Source of the DNA: Polyangium jinanense
GTDB lineage: Bacteria > Myxococcota > Polyangia > Polyangiales > Polyangiaceae
Direction: 5' to 3'
Assembly: GCF_028435365.1 (NCBI RefSeq)
Contig: NZ_JAGTJJ010000014.1
Span: forward strand, 124,001-188,000
DNA length: 64,000 nucleotides
How positions within the stretch are numbered: the first letter of the stretch is position 1; each line of letters starts with the position of its first letter. Positions 26,147-35,783 of this stretch are shown piece by piece. The position numbers and the translations under genes are program-made. The notes under the pieces were generated by a model, which was not told the DNA's origin, searched no databases, and worked only from the letters and a program-made list of their open reading frames with translations.

Positions 26147-26797
26147 ATGAACTCGAACGCGCTTTCTTACACCGCCCTGGCCTTGGCCCTCGCCCTGGCC
26201 CTCCCCTTCGCCGCTTGTTCGTCCGGGAACGGCGGCGATGACACGACCGGCAGCGGCGGCTCCTCCTCTGCCGTGTCCTCGTCCTCCGCCTCGTCGTCCT
26301 CGTCGTCCTCGTCGTCGTCTTCGTCCTCGTCGTCGTCTTCGTCCGGAGGCGGCCAAGTGCATACCGACCTGTTCGCGTGCGGCGTGCCGACCGACTGCCC
26401 GCAGATGAGCATTCACCTCTACCCGGAGCCGGAGGACGCCCTCATCTGCGCCGCGAAACTCATCGTTTCGAACGCCCCGGGCGCGCTGAGCGCCATCGAG
26501 GTGCCTGGTGGCAAGTTCTTCGAGACCGAGCGGCTCATCATCCTGCAGGGCGACGGCAAGGCGCTGGTGCAATCGCGCCATCGGGAGTGCGAAATCGGGA
26601 GCTGTCCCAATCCGGTTCCGTGGGAGCCTTCCTCGGCGCATCAAATCTGCGACGTCGTCCTCGGTAGCGGCGTCGAGGCCGGCTGCGCGGCCATGGACGA
26701 CATGACGTGCCGGTGGTCGCCGTGGGGCCCGGGGAAGCTCGAGAATTGCATGGACGTCGCAGACTGGAGCTGCGACGACGTCGCGGCGGCCCTCTGA
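26147..26797 (+). CDS. lipoprotein with poly-Ser linker, function unknown
   Basis: 216 residues from the ATG at 26147; in-frame upstream starts lack a signal. Lipobox PFAAC follows a run of Ala-Leu repeats in the h-region. A Ser-only linker of more than 20 residues then separates the anchor from a compact domain with eleven cysteines (FACGVPTDCPQMSIHLYPEP, then CEIGSC, QICD, AGCAAMDDMTC, NCMD, WSCDD). No domain recognised. It lies 84 bp after tonB in the same direction, so it may belong to that transcript. Confidence 0.75.
   Translation: MNSNALSYTALALALALALPFAACSSGNGGDDTTGSGGSSSAVSSSSASSSSSSSSSSSSSSSSSSGGGQVHTDLFACGVPTDCPQMSIHLYPEPEDALICAAKLIVSNAPGALSAIEVPGGKFFETERLIILQGDGKALVQSRHRECEIGSCPNPVPWEPSSAHQICDVVLGSGVEAGCAAMDDMTCRWSPWGPGKLENCMDVADWSCDDVAAAL
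26262..26345 (+). repeat. serine-codon microsatellite
   Basis: Imperfect run of TCG, TCC and TCT codons (for example CGTCGTCCTCGTCGTC) encoding the poly-Ser linker of the lipoprotein. Trinucleotide slippage here would change linker length without frameshift. Confidence 0.85.
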
Positions 26798-26836
26798 TTC
26801 CGTTTCGCGAGCATGCCGCGCGGCGCCGTGTGGCGT

Positions 26837-27730
26837 TCAGGCCTTCGGAGGGCTCGCGAGCGCGGCTCGGTTTGTTACGAGGAACTCGCGGACCGACTGC
26901 GGGGCGCGGCCCGTGAGGCGCTGCACCGTGTCCGTCACCGTGGCAAGATCACCTTTCGTGATGCCCTTGTCGAACGAAGCCAACGTCTTCGCCATCGGCT
27001 CGGGCATTCCGTGGTCGACCATGCCCTGCACGAGCGCCTCGATCGGGACCGAGACGTGCTCGATCGGCCGGCCGAAGATGTCGCTCGCGAGCGCCGCGAG
27101 CTCTTTGCTCGTCAGCGCCGCGGGGCCGGTGACGTCGAGCGTGCGTCGCCCCTTCGCGCCGTCCCCAAGCGCCGCTGCCGCCGCACGCGCGCAATCGTCG
27201 CGCGTGACCCAGGCAATCGCGCCGTCTCCACGCGCGTCGACCAGCTTGCCCGATGCGAGCGCCGGCGGCAGCCACACGAACAGCATGTCGGTGTAGAGGT
27301 TGTTGCGCAGGATCGTGAAATCGAGACGGCTGCTGACGAGGGCAGCCTCCGTCCCGGCGTGATCGTCCGCAATGAGGATCGGCGATCCAACCGGGTTCGG
27401 CAGCGACGTATAGACCACGTGCTCGACGCCCGCGGCCTCGAACGCGCGCACCGCGGCCTTTTGCTGCGCGAGCCGCCGGCCCGGACGATCGAGGGAATCG
27501 GTGCTGATCAAAAGCGCGCGGCCGACCCCGCGGAAGGCCTCCGCGAGGCTTTTTTCGTCGTCGAAGTCGGCGCGGCGGACCTCGACCCCCTTCGCGGCGA
27601 AGTCTTTCAGCGAATCGGGCGTGCGGGTGGTCGCGACGATCGGGCCGACCTTTTGCTCCAGCAAGAGTTCGAGGACGCGACGACCGAGGTGCCCCGAGGC
27701 ACCCGTGACGAGAACGGCGGAGTTGGACAT
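26837..27730 (-). CDS. NmrA-like NAD(P)-binding reductase (quinone oxidoreductase type)
   Basis: 297 residues. Atypical short-chain dehydrogenase fold: nucleotide-binding GASGHLG (10-16), then VEVRRADFDDEKSLAEAF and VVYTSLPNP, with no YxxxK catalytic pair, as in NmrA/QOR2 proteins. These act as NADPH:quinone reductases or redox sensors. A strong AGGAGG stands 6 bp before the ATG. The LysR gene lies 87 bp upstream in the same orientation, not divergently as is usual for LysR targets, but it may still regulate this gene. Cytosolic. Confidence 0.88.
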   Translation of the reverse strand: MSNSAVLVTGASGHLGRRVLELLLEQKVGPIVATTRTPDSLKDFAAKGVEVRRADFDDEKSLAEAFRGVGRALLISTDSLDRPGRRLAQQKAAVRAFEAAGVEHVVYTSLPNPVGSPILIADDHAGTEAALVSSRLDFTILRNNLYTDMLFVWLPPALASGKLVDARGDGAIAWVTRDDCARAAAAALGDGAKGRRTLDVTGPAALTSKELAALASDIFGRPIEHVSVPIEALVQGMVDHGMPEPMAKTLASFDKGITKGDLATVTDTVQRLTGRAPQSVREFLVTNRAALASPPKA

Positions 27731-27817
27731 GCTGGCCTCCTGGGGACGGAAGCTACGATCGCGCGCTTCTCATAACAATGATTGCGTACGGGAATCTTTG
27801 GTGCACCTCTGCAACAA

Positions 27818-28744
27818 TCAGCGCTCGGCTTCGTCAGGACCCGAGAGCGGGCGCTGCCGAAGCATCTCGGCCACGAGCTCGCGGAACGCGGTGACCTTCG
27901 GGGGCAGGTGCTTGCGGCCCGAATGCACGAGGTAGACCGTGCCGCTGTACGCGAGCCAGCGCGGCAGGACGCGCACCAGGGTGCCCGCAGCGACGTCCGC
28001 GTCGGCCATGAAGGACGGCAACGAACCGATCCCCGCACCTGCTTTGATGACCTCCCGGAGAAACCACATGTCGTCGCCCGTGACACGTGGAGTCACGGAC
28101 ACGGTCGCCTTCGAGGTAGGTCCCGAGAGCAAGAGCGGGGGAACGCCTCGAAACGCAATCCAGTCGTGGCCATCGAGGTCGGCCGGCGCGCGCGGCACAC
28201 CCCTCCTCGCAAGGTACGACGGCGAGGCGTACAGGCGGATGGCGAGCGTTCCGACCTTTCGCGCCACGAGCGTCGAATCGCGGAGCGGCTTGCTCCAGAC
28301 GCGGATCGCGAGATCGATGCTCTCTTTCACGAGATCGACCACCGTATTCGTGAGGTGCGCCTCGACGCGTACGTTCGGATAACGCACCGAAAACCGCGCG
28401 ATCGCCTCGGCGAGGACCATCGCACCAAGGTCGACGGTCGAGGTGAGCCGCAGCGTGCCCGAAGGGGCCGCCTCGCGCTCCGGCAGATCGGCGAGCGACG
28501 CTTGGAGCGCCTGAAGAAGCGGCGCGACACGGTCGAACAATGCAGCGCCCGCCGTGCTGATGGAGACCCGCCGCGTCGTTCGATGGAAGAGCGCCACGCC
28601 GAGCGTTTCTTCGAGCACGGCGACCGCGCGGCTGACGGTGGAGCGCGGAACGCCGAGCCGCGCGGCGGCCGCAGAGAAACTGCCTTCGACGTGGACGGCG
28701 ACGAACGCGCGGACGAGGTTCAGATCAATGTCGCTTCCATGCAC
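27818..28744 (-). CDS. LysR family transcriptional regulator
   Basis: 308 residues, the usual length. The HTH is at about 6-65 (DIDLNLVRAFVAVHVEGSF, then SAAAARLGVPRSTVSRAVAV), followed by a linker helix and the two-lobed effector domain (LRLTSTVDLGAMVLAEAIAR). Related to the regulators that control oxidoreductases adjacent to them. The gene is upstream of and codirectional with the NmrA-like reductase. The inducer cannot be deduced. It is divergent from the acetyltransferase gene across about 107 bp. Confidence 0.92.
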   Translation of the reverse strand: MHGSDIDLNLVRAFVAVHVEGSFSAAAARLGVPRSTVSRAVAVLEETLGVALFHRTTRRVSISTAGAALFDRVAPLLQALQASLADLPEREAAPSGTLRLTSTVDLGAMVLAEAIARFSVRYPNVRVEAHLTNTVVDLVKESIDLAIRVWSKPLRDSTLVARKVGTLAIRLYASPSYLARRGVPRAPADLDGHDWIAFRGVPPLLLSGPTSKATVSVTPRVTGDDMWFLREVIKAGAGIGSLPSFMADADVAAGTLVRVLPRWLAYSGTVYLVHSGRKHLPPKVTAFRELVAEMLRQRPLSGPDEAER

Positions 28745-28851
28745 CGCCGAGGCTTACACGTGCCCATGGTTCGCTGCAAGAATGGCGTCGCAGGGCTCGT
28801 TACACGAGCACGGGTATGGACGGGGACCGGGCATGGCGCTAGGACACACGC

Positions 28852-29460
28852 ATGTCCGAGCGCGAACGCATGCTGGCCGGGGAACTCTATCGACCGGACG
28901 ACCCGGAGCTCGTGGCCGCCCGCGCCCATGCGCGCCGCCTCAGCCGGGCCTACGACGAGGTCCCGGAGGACGAGCCCGCCCTGAGGCGCGAGATCCTCGA
29001 TGCGCTCTTCGGCACGCTCGGCAGCGGGGCGTTCATCGAGCCGCCATTCCGGTGTGATTACGGCGTGAACATCCACGCCGGCGACAACCTTTACATGAAC
29101 TTCGGCTGCGTCTTGCTCGATTGCAATCGGATCGACATCGGCCACCGCGCGCTGCTCGCCCCGGGCGTGCACATCTATACCGCGACGCACCCGCTCGACG
29201 CGGCGCTGCGGGCGTCGGGGCGCGAGTTCGCGAAGCCGGTCCGGATCGGCGACGACGTCTGGATCGGGGGCGGCGCGATCGTGCTGCCGGGGGTGACGAT
29301 CGGGGACGGAGCGGTGATCGGCGCGGGAAGCGTGGTCACGAAGGATGTCGCGGCGGGGTGGGTCGTGGCGGGGAATCCGGCCCGGCCGATCAAGCGGGTG
29401 GATGGGAATGACGGCGGCGGCTCCCGTCCTACCGCCCCTTCCGCCGATAAATCCAGATGA
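28852..29460 (+). CDS. maltose O-acetyltransferase-like left-handed beta-helix protein
   Basis: 202 residues. Acetyl-CoA dependent O-acetyltransferase of sugars. N-terminal Mac domain ([20 protein letters not shown]), then hexapeptide turns ([20 protein letters not shown], later [35 protein letters not shown]). H113 in ATHPLD matches the catalytic histidine of the LacA/Maa family. AGGA precedes the start. The 3' end overlaps the convergent glycosyltransferase gene by 32 bp, so the C-terminal [15 protein letters not shown] is probably dispensable. The true acceptor may be a surface glycan given the neighbours (inference). Confidence 0.9.
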   Translation: MSERERMLAGELYRPDDPELVAARAHARRLSRAYDEVPEDEPALRREILDALFGTLGSGAFIEPPFRCDYGVNIHAGDNLYMNFGCVLLDCNRIDIGHRALLAPGVHIYTATHPLDAALRASGREFAKPVRIGDDVWIGGGAIVLPGVTIGDGAVIGAGSVVTKDVAAGWVVAGNPARPIKRVDGNDGGGSRPTAPSADKSR

Positions 29461-31114
29461 CCGGCGTCCCCTGCAGCCCGGCCACGTGCGCCGGCTGCAC
29501 CGTCCCGTAGGCCACCCAGGCCTGATACTCCTGCCCCTGCATGTGCTGCTCGTGGTGGTAGAGGGCAAACTCCGCCTCGTGCACCGTGCCGACCCCGCGG
29601 ATGTCCTTCCGCAGCCGGCCATCCTTTTGCAGCATGTCCCACGACGGCCAGGCCGTATCGTGGATGTACACCGTCCCGCCCCGCGGCACCTCGCGGTTCA
29701 GGTAATCCACCACCGCGCCTGTCGTATACCCCCAGAACGTCCGATTGAGCCCGAGCGTCGCCGCGCCCTTCGCCCCGCCCACGAGCGGCACGTAATTCGA
29801 GAGCCCCCACGGATGCGACGCTGCCGTCTCCGCGATCGGCGCCGCCAAGAGCACCGGGAGCAGCGCCATCGCCGCCGCCGGCCCATGCGCGAATTTGCGG
29901 ACGCTTCCCGCTTTCAGCTTCCGAAGCTCAACGCGGAGCACGGAGACGAGCCACGACACCCCTGCCCCAGCGAAGAGCGCGAGGAACGGATACGCCTGCA
30001 TCCAGTGCTTCGTGCCGCCGAAGATGGGCGTCTTCGGCAGGAGCCAGGCGCCGTACGAAATGCCGATCGCCATCAGCCAGAGCAGGTCCGTCTCCCCGCC
30101 CTCGCGCCGCGCGATCTTGCCCGCCCGCGCCCGCAGAAACGCCTGGATCCGCGCCCGCGACCGCACGACGAGGCCCAAGGCGAAGAGCGCGAGCGTCACG
30201 GTCGGCACCGTCGCCGCCGTCATCAGCGGCGCATACAGGCGCGGCATGGGCGGCGTCCAGTACGTCCGCCCGAGGAACTCCATGTTGTAATACTCGTGAT
30301 TCAGGTGGAACGACGCATACGCCGCGAGCCGCGCGAACGTGTCCCGCCAGATCCACGGCCAGAGCGCGTACATCACGAGCGGCCCGAGCACGGCCATCGC
30401 CCCGAGCGCCGCGAGCGCTCTCCGCCCCGTCTCCTTCATGTCGCCGCCCGTCAGCCGGTCGCGCACGAGGCAAAGCGCGACGTACGTCACGGCGAGGATC
30501 GGCAAGAACCACGCATTGTGCTTGGTATCGAGCGCGAGGCCAAACGCGAGGCCCGCCGCGATCGGCCAGCGGGACCCGCCCTCCCGCATCGCCTTCCAGA
30601 AGCAATACGTGGCGAGAAGGAACATGGTCACGACCGGCACGTCGAAGCAGGCGAGGTGCGCGTGATAAAAGAAGTTCGGCATGCAGAAGAGCGCGATCGC
30701 CGCGAAGAGCCCCGCGATCCGCCCGCGTGCCTCCGTCCCCCACCGATAGACGAGCGCGACGCCCGCGCCCGCGAGGAAGATCCCCGGGAAACGATAACTC
30801 GTCCCCTCCATCGCGAAGAGATGCCACTTCTTCTGCAAGAACAGGTTCGAGAGCGCGAACAGCGATTTGATGAGCCCCGGATGCTCGCTGTTCACCCGCC
30901 ACGCATTGTCGATCGCCTTCGGCTCGAACGCGGCCCGCGGGTTCTCGAAGAGGAGCTCGAACCACCGGCGATAACTATCGGCCGCGTGAAAGTAAAACCC
31001 CTCGTCACGCGCATAGCCGAGGTTTCCCACGGTCGCGACGAGCACGACCATCACGAGGCCCGCGAGCAGCGCCGCGACGAGATCGTCCTTCCAGGTGAGC
31101 TTCGTCCCGCTCAT
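29429..31114 (-). CDS. GT-C membrane glycosyltransferase, family 39-like
   Basis: 561 residues from the ATG at 31114, which overlaps the preceding stop as ATGA. A dozen hydrophobic helices. The first loop carries [20 protein letters not shown], with the Asp-Glu pair (D37-E38) that marks the active site of PMT/ArnT-type GT-C enzymes. A periplasmic loop and a soluble C-terminal part ([20 protein letters not shown]) follow. Such enzymes transfer a sugar from a polyprenyl-phosphate donor to a glycan, lipid or protein at the periplasmic face. Third gene of a coupled three-gene operon. Donor and acceptor unknown. Confidence 0.82.
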   Translation of the reverse strand: MSGTKLTWKDDLVAALLAGLVMVVLVATVGNLGYARDEGFYFHAADSYRRWFELLFENPRAAFEPKAIDNAWRVNSEHPGLIKSLFALSNLFLQKKWHLFAMEGTSYRFPGIFLAGAGVALVYRWGTEARGRIAGLFAAIALFCMPNFFYHAHLACFDVPVVTMFLLATYCFWKAMREGGSRWPIAAGLAFGLALDTKHNAWFLPILAVTYVALCLVRDRLTGGDMKETGRRALAALGAMAVLGPLVMYALWPWIWRDTFARLAAYASFHLNHEYYNMEFLGRTYWTPPMPRLYAPLMTAATVPTVTLALFALGLVVRSRARIQAFLRARAGKIARREGGETDLLWLMAIGISYGAWLLPKTPIFGGTKHWMQAYPFLALFAGAGVSWLVSVLRVELRKLKAGSVRKFAHGPAAAMALLPVLLAAPIAETAASHPWGLSNYVPLVGGAKGAATLGLNRTFWGYTTGAVVDYLNREVPRGGTVYIHDTAWPSWDMLQKDGRLRKDIRGVGTVHEAEFALYHHEQHMQGQEYQAWVAYGTVQPAHVAGLQGTPVIWIYRRKGR

Positions 31115-32028
31115 CGCGTGTCCGCCTCGAAGCAGAAGTGCCGGTGCGCGTGGTTCTTGCTCGACACGAAAAACTCCACCGTCGCGCTCTTCTTGCCCGC
31201 GTGGGCGCCGAGCGGCATCTCGAACGCCGCCCATCCATCACCGTCGCGATGCTCCCAGCGCCCGATCTCCTCGCCGTCGACGCGCACGGCGAGCGCGACC
31301 GGCGCGCCTTTCCGCTCCCGCTCGATGATCCAGTACATCCCGCCATGCCCGCGGATCACAGTGCCGAGCGGCACGCCCGAAAAACGTGTCACGACCTCCC
31401 CGCGCGCCGGCGGGTGCGCGAAGAGGCAGCGGCGCGGGCGGAAATCCTGGTCCGCGATGACGGTCGGGCCGATGCTGAAAAACGGCCCGCCAGGGCATTC
31501 GAAGCGCGCCGCGGGGAACGTGGGATGGCCGCCGAGGCCGCCGGCGAGGACGCGGGCGTTCGTGGTCCACGGGCACAGGGCCTCGGGGCTCGTCGTGTGC
31601 ACGCTCGCCTGCGTGGGGCCGAGGCCGTCGACGAAATCGAAGACGACCGCGGCGGGGCTCGGGTTTTCGAGCCGCCGGATCACGAAGGGCCCGACCTCGC
31701 GCCGGCCGATCTCGCGAAAGCCCGAAAGCTCGGGCGAGGTCTCCCCGAGCGCGGAGATCTCCAGCGCCGTGCGATAACGCGACACGTCTGGCCGCGCCAC
31801 GTCGCGCAATGGAAAGATCTCGTCGCCGAGTGCTTGCCGTGCCAGCGGCTCGCCCCAGGACGGCGCGACCACCACGAGCTCGCCTTGCTTTCGCTCCTCG
31901 GCGACGGGTCCGATGAGGGCGGCCCAATCCGCGAAATCGGGCTTTCGCCGCGAGGACACGAAAAACCCGACGAGCTCGACGATCCCGAGGGCCACGAAGG
32001 CCCCGAGCGCCACACGCGGCCACCTCAT
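31111..32028 (-). CDS. membrane-anchored protein of the glycosylation operon, function unknown
   Basis: 305 residues. ATGA overlaps at both ends couple it to its neighbours. One N-terminal helix (MRWPRVALGAFVALGIVELV) is followed by a soluble, presumably periplasmic, beta-rich domain: LCPWTTNARVLAGGLGGHPT, CLFAHPPARGEVVTRF and VEFFVSSKNHAHRHFCFEAD. The latter part may be a jelly-roll, carbohydrate-binding type fold (inference). The frame stays open far upstream to 33720, but that region is the next gene read out of phase. No family recognised. Confidence 0.7.
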   Translation of the reverse strand: MRWPRVALGAFVALGIVELVGFFVSSRRKPDFADWAALIGPVAEERKQGELVVVAPSWGEPLARQALGDEIFPLRDVARPDVSRYRTALEISALGETSPELSGFREIGRREVGPFVIRRLENPSPAAVVFDFVDGLGPTQASVHTTSPEALCPWTTNARVLAGGLGGHPTFPAARFECPGGPFFSIGPTVIADQDFRPRRCLFAHPPARGEVVTRFSGVPLGTVIRGHGGMYWIIERERKGAPVALAVRVDGEEIGRWEHRDGDGWAAFEMPLGAHAGKKSATVEFFVSSKNHAHRHFCFEADTR

Positions 32029-33848
32029 CCCTGCACCTTCCCCTCGTCCTCGCGTTTTTCCGCGCGCACGAGCGCGATCGCGGCAGCGAGCGCCGCGATC
32101 CCCACGAAGAGCCCCGGGACGAACCCCGGCGGCCGATACCACAAGGAGAGCGTCGTCACGCCCTGGGGCAATCGCACGGCCACGCGGTTGTCCACGTTCT
32201 CCACCTTGCCCGCCGACGCCCGCCAGCCCTCGTCGTAATTCATGTTGTACACGACGAGCGCCCCCGCCTCCGCGCCGGAAAGCTCGATCGTCGCGGCATT
32301 CGGGCTCCAATCGGAAAGCTTCGCCGTCCCCGCCCCCTCCGCGACGAAGACCTCGCCCTTGTGGCGCCCGTCGTCCGACGCGAGCGCGCCTTTCCGCTCG
32401 AACGGCGGCGCACCGTAACAATCGAGCACGCCCGTGTTGCCCAGCATCGCGAGGTACATCGGCCCCGCCCAGTCGCGCTGCTTGTACTGGAAAGGCGGGT
32501 TTTTCTCGAAATGGAAGGGCCGGTTCGCGGGGATGTGATCGGGCGGCACCATCCACATCGACTGCGTCATGGGCTTCTGCGCCCCCCGCGCCACGTCGAT
32601 CCCGAGGAGAAACACGACCGCCGCGAGCGCCGCGTCGAGCAAGGGCCGCCGCCGGCCCGCCCGCTCCACGAGCCGACCGATCCCGCTCGCGGCCACGATC
32701 GAGAGGATCAGCACCGCCGGATAGAGGAACCGCGAAGGAACGTGCTGCGATCGGAACACCGGCACGTGCTCGTGCAGGAGCGTCCACGGCGCGTTCGGGT
32801 GAAACGCCCCGAGCCCGAGCAGGCCGAAGATCGCGCCCACCACCTTGAGCGCCGCCTCCCGCTTGCCCTGCACGAGAAGCAGCCCAAGCGCGAGGATCAG
32901 CACGCCGGGCAGCCCGATGTACATCCCCCACTCGTGCCACCCGTACGCCGGCACGCGCACGGGCCGCGAATGAAAGCCCTGATCGGGCGCCGTGAGCATC
33001 GCGAAGAGCGCGCCCATGTCGATCGCTTCCGTCGAAGGCACGAGCCGCGGCGCCTTGCCGAAGACATCGAGCATCGGCAGGAGCTTCGGCGCGGCGAGCG
33101 CGACGCCGAAGAGGCCCGAAGCGCCGAGCACGACGAGCGGTCGCGCGCTCTTCTCCAGCGCGCCGAGCACGATCGCATAAAGCCCCAGCGCGAGCACCGT
33201 GTGCGGGAGCGGATAGATGCCACCCGTGTAGACGAGCGCGGCGAACGTGGCCCCGAGCAAGACGACGTCGAGGGCGCGGTGCGGCTTCTGTCGCGCGCGC
33301 TCGAAGAAGAAGAGCGCCCACGGGAGGAACGCGTAGGCGAGGTGCCAGGTGTGGCCCGAGGCCGTTTGCAGCGCCCAGCGCCCGTTCACCGCCCAGAGCG
33401 CGGCCACGAGCGCCCGCGCCCCATGGCTCTTCGTGAACCGCGATCCGGCCGCGTACGCGCCCGCCGCGCCGAGGAGCGCCATGCCCACGACCTCGATCCG
33501 GATCGCGAGGTTCATCGGCAAAAACAGGTACGCGAGGAGCCACGGCGACACGACGATCGTTCCCGCCTCGACGTACCCCCACGCGGGAAATCCTCCGCAC
33601 GCGTACGGATTCCAGAAGGGCATCTCGTGGTGATCGAGCAGGCTCTTCTTGACCAGGTAGCGGTGCGAGGTCTGCACGTCCCAGTCGTGGAAGCCGAACG
33701 TGTGCGTCTTCAGCAGCCACGGCAAGAGCACCACGACGACGGCCGCGAGCATCGATAGGCCCGCGAGAAGCGCGGCGATGGCGCGGGGCGGATCACGCCG
33801 CGCGGCGGCAAGCAAACGGCGCGGAAGGGAGAGGGCGGCCTTGTCCAC
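32025..33848 (-). CDS. YfhO-like multi-pass membrane protein (GT-C type)
   Basis: About 607 residues from a GTG at 33848 (a GTG at 33869 is also possible); neither has a good Shine-Dalgarno. Twelve or so helices. The first outer loop has GFHDWDVQTSHRYLVKKSLL and HHEMPFWNPYACGGFPAWGY, the acidic/WNPYxxGGxP pattern of YfhO proteins. Another loop carries PDQGFHSRPVRVPAYGWHEW. YfhO members modify teichoic acids or other envelope glycans in Firmicutes; in myxobacteria the role is open. First gene of the coupled operon and divergent from a methyltransferase. Confidence 0.78.
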   Translation of the reverse strand: MDKAALSLPRRLLAAARRDPPRAIAALLAGLSMLAAVVVVLLPWLLKTHTFGFHDWDVQTSHRYLVKKSLLDHHEMPFWNPYACGGFPAWGYVEAGTIVVSPWLLAYLFLPMNLAIRIEVVGMALLGAAGAYAAGSRFTKSHGARALVAALWAVNGRWALQTASGHTWHLAYAFLPWALFFFERARQKPHRALDVVLLGATFAALVYTGGIYPLPHTVLALGLYAIVLGALEKSARPLVVLGASGLFGVALAAPKLLPMLDVFGKAPRLVPSTEAIDMGALFAMLTAPDQGFHSRPVRVPAYGWHEWGMYIGLPGVLILALGLLLVQGKREAALKVVGAIFGLLGLGAFHPNAPWTLLHEHVPVFRSQHVPSRFLYPAVLILSIVAASGIGRLVERAGRRRPLLDAALAAVVFLLGIDVARGAQKPMTQSMWMVPPDHIPANRPFHFEKNPPFQYKQRDWAGPMYLAMLGNTGVLDCYGAPPFERKGALASDDGRHKGEVFVAEGAGTAKLSDWSPNAATIELSGAEAGALVVYNMNYDEGWRASAGKVENVDNRVAVRLPQGVTTLSLWYRPPGFVPGLFVGIAALAAAIALVRAEKREDEGKVQG

Positions 33849-33906
33849 GAGCGTCGCGGACGTTAGCACGTTGCCACGCCGGGCCGCCTCGGCTAAGCCG
33901 CCGTCC

Positions 33907-34539
33907 GTGCTGGGGATCGACAAGGCCCTCTTCGCGCTGCACCGGCGCGCCGTGACGATGCCGCGGGCTCGACGCATCACGGACGCGCTCGCCGAGCTCG
34001 CAGGACAGGCGGTATCGCTGCTCGACGTGGGCGCGGGTGACGGGGCCATCGCCGCGGCCGTGGCGCAGCGCGTGGGCGCGCGCCGCGTCGCGGGCGTCGA
34101 CGTGCTGGTTCGTCCCCGCACGGTGATCGAGGTCGTGCCCTACGACGGCCGGCGCCTGCCGTTCCCGGACGGCGCGTTCGAGATCGTCACGATCTCCGAC
34201 GTCCTGCATCATTGCGAGGCGCCCTCCGAGGTGCTCGCCGAGTGCCTGCGCGTGGCCTCGCGCGCGGTGCTGGTGAAGGATCATTTCCGCTTCGGCGCGG
34301 TCTCGGAGGCGCTGCTCCTGGCGATGGACGTCGTGGGCAACGCGGAGGCGGGCGTGCTCGTGCGGGGGACGTACTTCTCGCCGGCCCAGTGGATCGACAT
34401 GGTGCGAGAAGCGCGCGGGCGCATCACCGAGCTCCGCTGGCCGCTGCGCATCCACGACACGCCGATGCGGCTCGTCACACGCGACGAGCTTCAGTTCGCG
34501 GCACGGATCGAGCACGTCTCAGGGATGGAGAACACATGA
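33907..34539 (+). CDS. class I SAM-dependent methyltransferase
   Basis: 210 residues from a GTG at 33907. SAM-binding motif VSLLDVGAGDGAIAAA (motif I, about 36-51), then VAGVDVLVRPR and a motif IV-like region FEIVTISDVLHHCEAPSEVL. Methyltransf_11/25-type fold. The stop overlaps the epimerase start as ATGA. Substrate unknown; adjacency to an epimerase and membrane glycosyltransferases points to a sugar or glycan lipid. Only about 58 bp separate it from the divergent YfhO-like gene. Confidence 0.85.
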   Translation: MLGIDKALFALHRRAVTMPRARRITDALAELAGQAVSLLDVGAGDGAIAAAVAQRVGARRVAGVDVLVRPRTVIEVVPYDGRRLPFPDGAFEIVTISDVLHHCEAPSEVLAECLRVASRAVLVKDHFRFGAVSEALLLAMDVVGNAEAGVLVRGTYFSPAQWIDMVREARGRITELRWPLRIHDTPMRLVTRDELQFAARIEHVSGMENT

Positions 34540-35474
34540 AGACGCTCGTCGTCGGTGGTGCCGGGTTCATCGGCAGCCACCTCGTGGACCGGCTCGTCAG
34601 GCGCGGGCCCGTGACCGTGTACGACAACCTTTCCGTCGGGAAACGTGCCTTCGTAAAGGAACATCTGGATGCGGGGCGCGTGACGCTCGTCGAGGCGGAC
34701 GCGCTCGACCTCGAGCGGCTCACGGCGGCCGCCGCCGGCCACGACGTCGTCTTCCACCTCTCGGCGAACCCCGAGGCGCGCTGGGGCCTCGAGCGGACCC
34801 GGCTCGACCTCGAACAAGGCACGATCGTCACATACAACGTGCTCGAAGCGATGCGCCGCGCCGGCGTCCCCCGGCTCGTCTTCTCGTCGTCGGGCACGGT
34901 CTACGGGGACACGCCGGAGACGTGCAAAGAGGACCACATCGGCCACCTGCCGATCTCGCTCTACGGGGCGAGCAAGCTCGCGGGCGAGGCGCTCATCAGC
35001 GCGTTCGTCGAGTGCTTCGGCCTGCACGCGACCATCTTCCGCTTCGGCAACGTCGTCGGCCCCCGCGGCACCCACGGCGCCGCGCTCGATTTCCTGAAAA
35101 AACTACGCGACCGGAAGACCGAGCTCGAAGTGCTCGGTGATGGCCGGCAATCCAAGCCTTACCTCCACGTCTCGGACTGCGCGGACGGCATGCTCTTCGG
35201 GCTCGATCATGCCGAGGAGCGGCTCGGCCTCTACAACCTCGCCCCGCCCGACCAGACCTCCGTCGCCCGCATCGCCGAGCTCTGCGTGAAGACCTCCCCC
35301 TACCCCGACGCCACGATCCGCTTCACCGGCGGCGATCGCGGCTGGCCCGGCGACGTGCCCCGCTCCTCGATGAGCCCGGACAAGCTCGCGGCCAAAGGCT
35401 TCCGGGTGCGCCATTCCAGCGACGACGCCGTACGCATGGCCATCGAGGCGCTCACGCGCGAGGTCTTCGGCTAG
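34536..35474 (+). CDS. NAD-dependent epimerase/dehydratase (UDP-glucose 4-epimerase-like)
   Basis: 312 residues. Extended SDR: GGAGFIGSHL (7-16) binds NAD, DALDL motif near 55-60, FSSSGTVYG (117-124) and YGASK with Y143 and K147 as the catalytic pair. C-terminal sugar-nucleotide domain GPRGTHGAALDFLKKL. Reaction on a nucleotide-activated hexose, most likely 4-epimerisation, feeding the neighbouring glycosyltransferases. Coupled by ATGA to the methyltransferase. A large terminator-like hairpin follows. Confidence 0.9.
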   Translation: MKTLVVGGAGFIGSHLVDRLVRRGPVTVYDNLSVGKRAFVKEHLDAGRVTLVEADALDLERLTAAAAGHDVVFHLSANPEARWGLERTRLDLEQGTIVTYNVLEAMRRAGVPRLVFSSSGTVYGDTPETCKEDHIGHLPISLYGASKLAGEALISAFVECFGLHATIFRFGNVVGPRGTHGAALDFLKKLRDRKTELEVLGDGRQSKPYLHVSDCADGMLFGLDHAEERLGLYNLAPPDQTSVARIAELCVKTSPYPDATIRFTGGDRGWPGDVPRSSMSPDKLAAKGFRVRHSSDDAVRMAIEALTREVFG

Positions 35475-35494
35475 AGGAATCTCGCGGAAAAAAG

Positions 35495-35556
35495 GGGGGC
35501 GTCCCCTTCGGAGGACGCGACTTTCGACGCGAGATCCGGCGCGCGGGGACGCCCCC
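35495..35556 (+). terminator. long-stem terminator-like structure after the epimerase
   Basis: GGGGGCGTCCCC (35495-35506) and its perfect reverse complement GGGGACGCCCCC (35545-35556) enclose a 38-nt internal region that can form further short stems. It begins 21 bp after the epimerase stop. No U-tract. Confidence 0.5.
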
Positions 35557-35783
35557 TCGGGCGCGGGTCCGGAGGACCTTCTGCTCGGCTTGCCGTCAAT
35601 GCACGCGCGATGCCGCTCGCCACGTGTGCAGCGAGCGGACGAGCGACGCAAAAGGGGCGCACGCTCGGCCGTGATCCGTCACGCCCGTCGCCTCCCCCGC
35701 CCGCGCCCCTCGCCCCCCGAAAAAGCCCGAGCCCTGGATTCAGTTCTGGTATGGTCAAATTCTTCCGGAGGAGCATCCAGACC
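35557..35783. other. gene-free leader of the RsbR-like gene
   Basis: Between the hairpin and the next start the sequence is GC-rich and I see no gene. Short frames here (from 35610) are Pro/Arg-rich extensions of the RsbR frame and lack a ribosome site. The last bases hold GGAGGAG, 10 bp before the start at 35784. The promoter of the RsbR-like gene must lie here. Confidence 0.5.
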
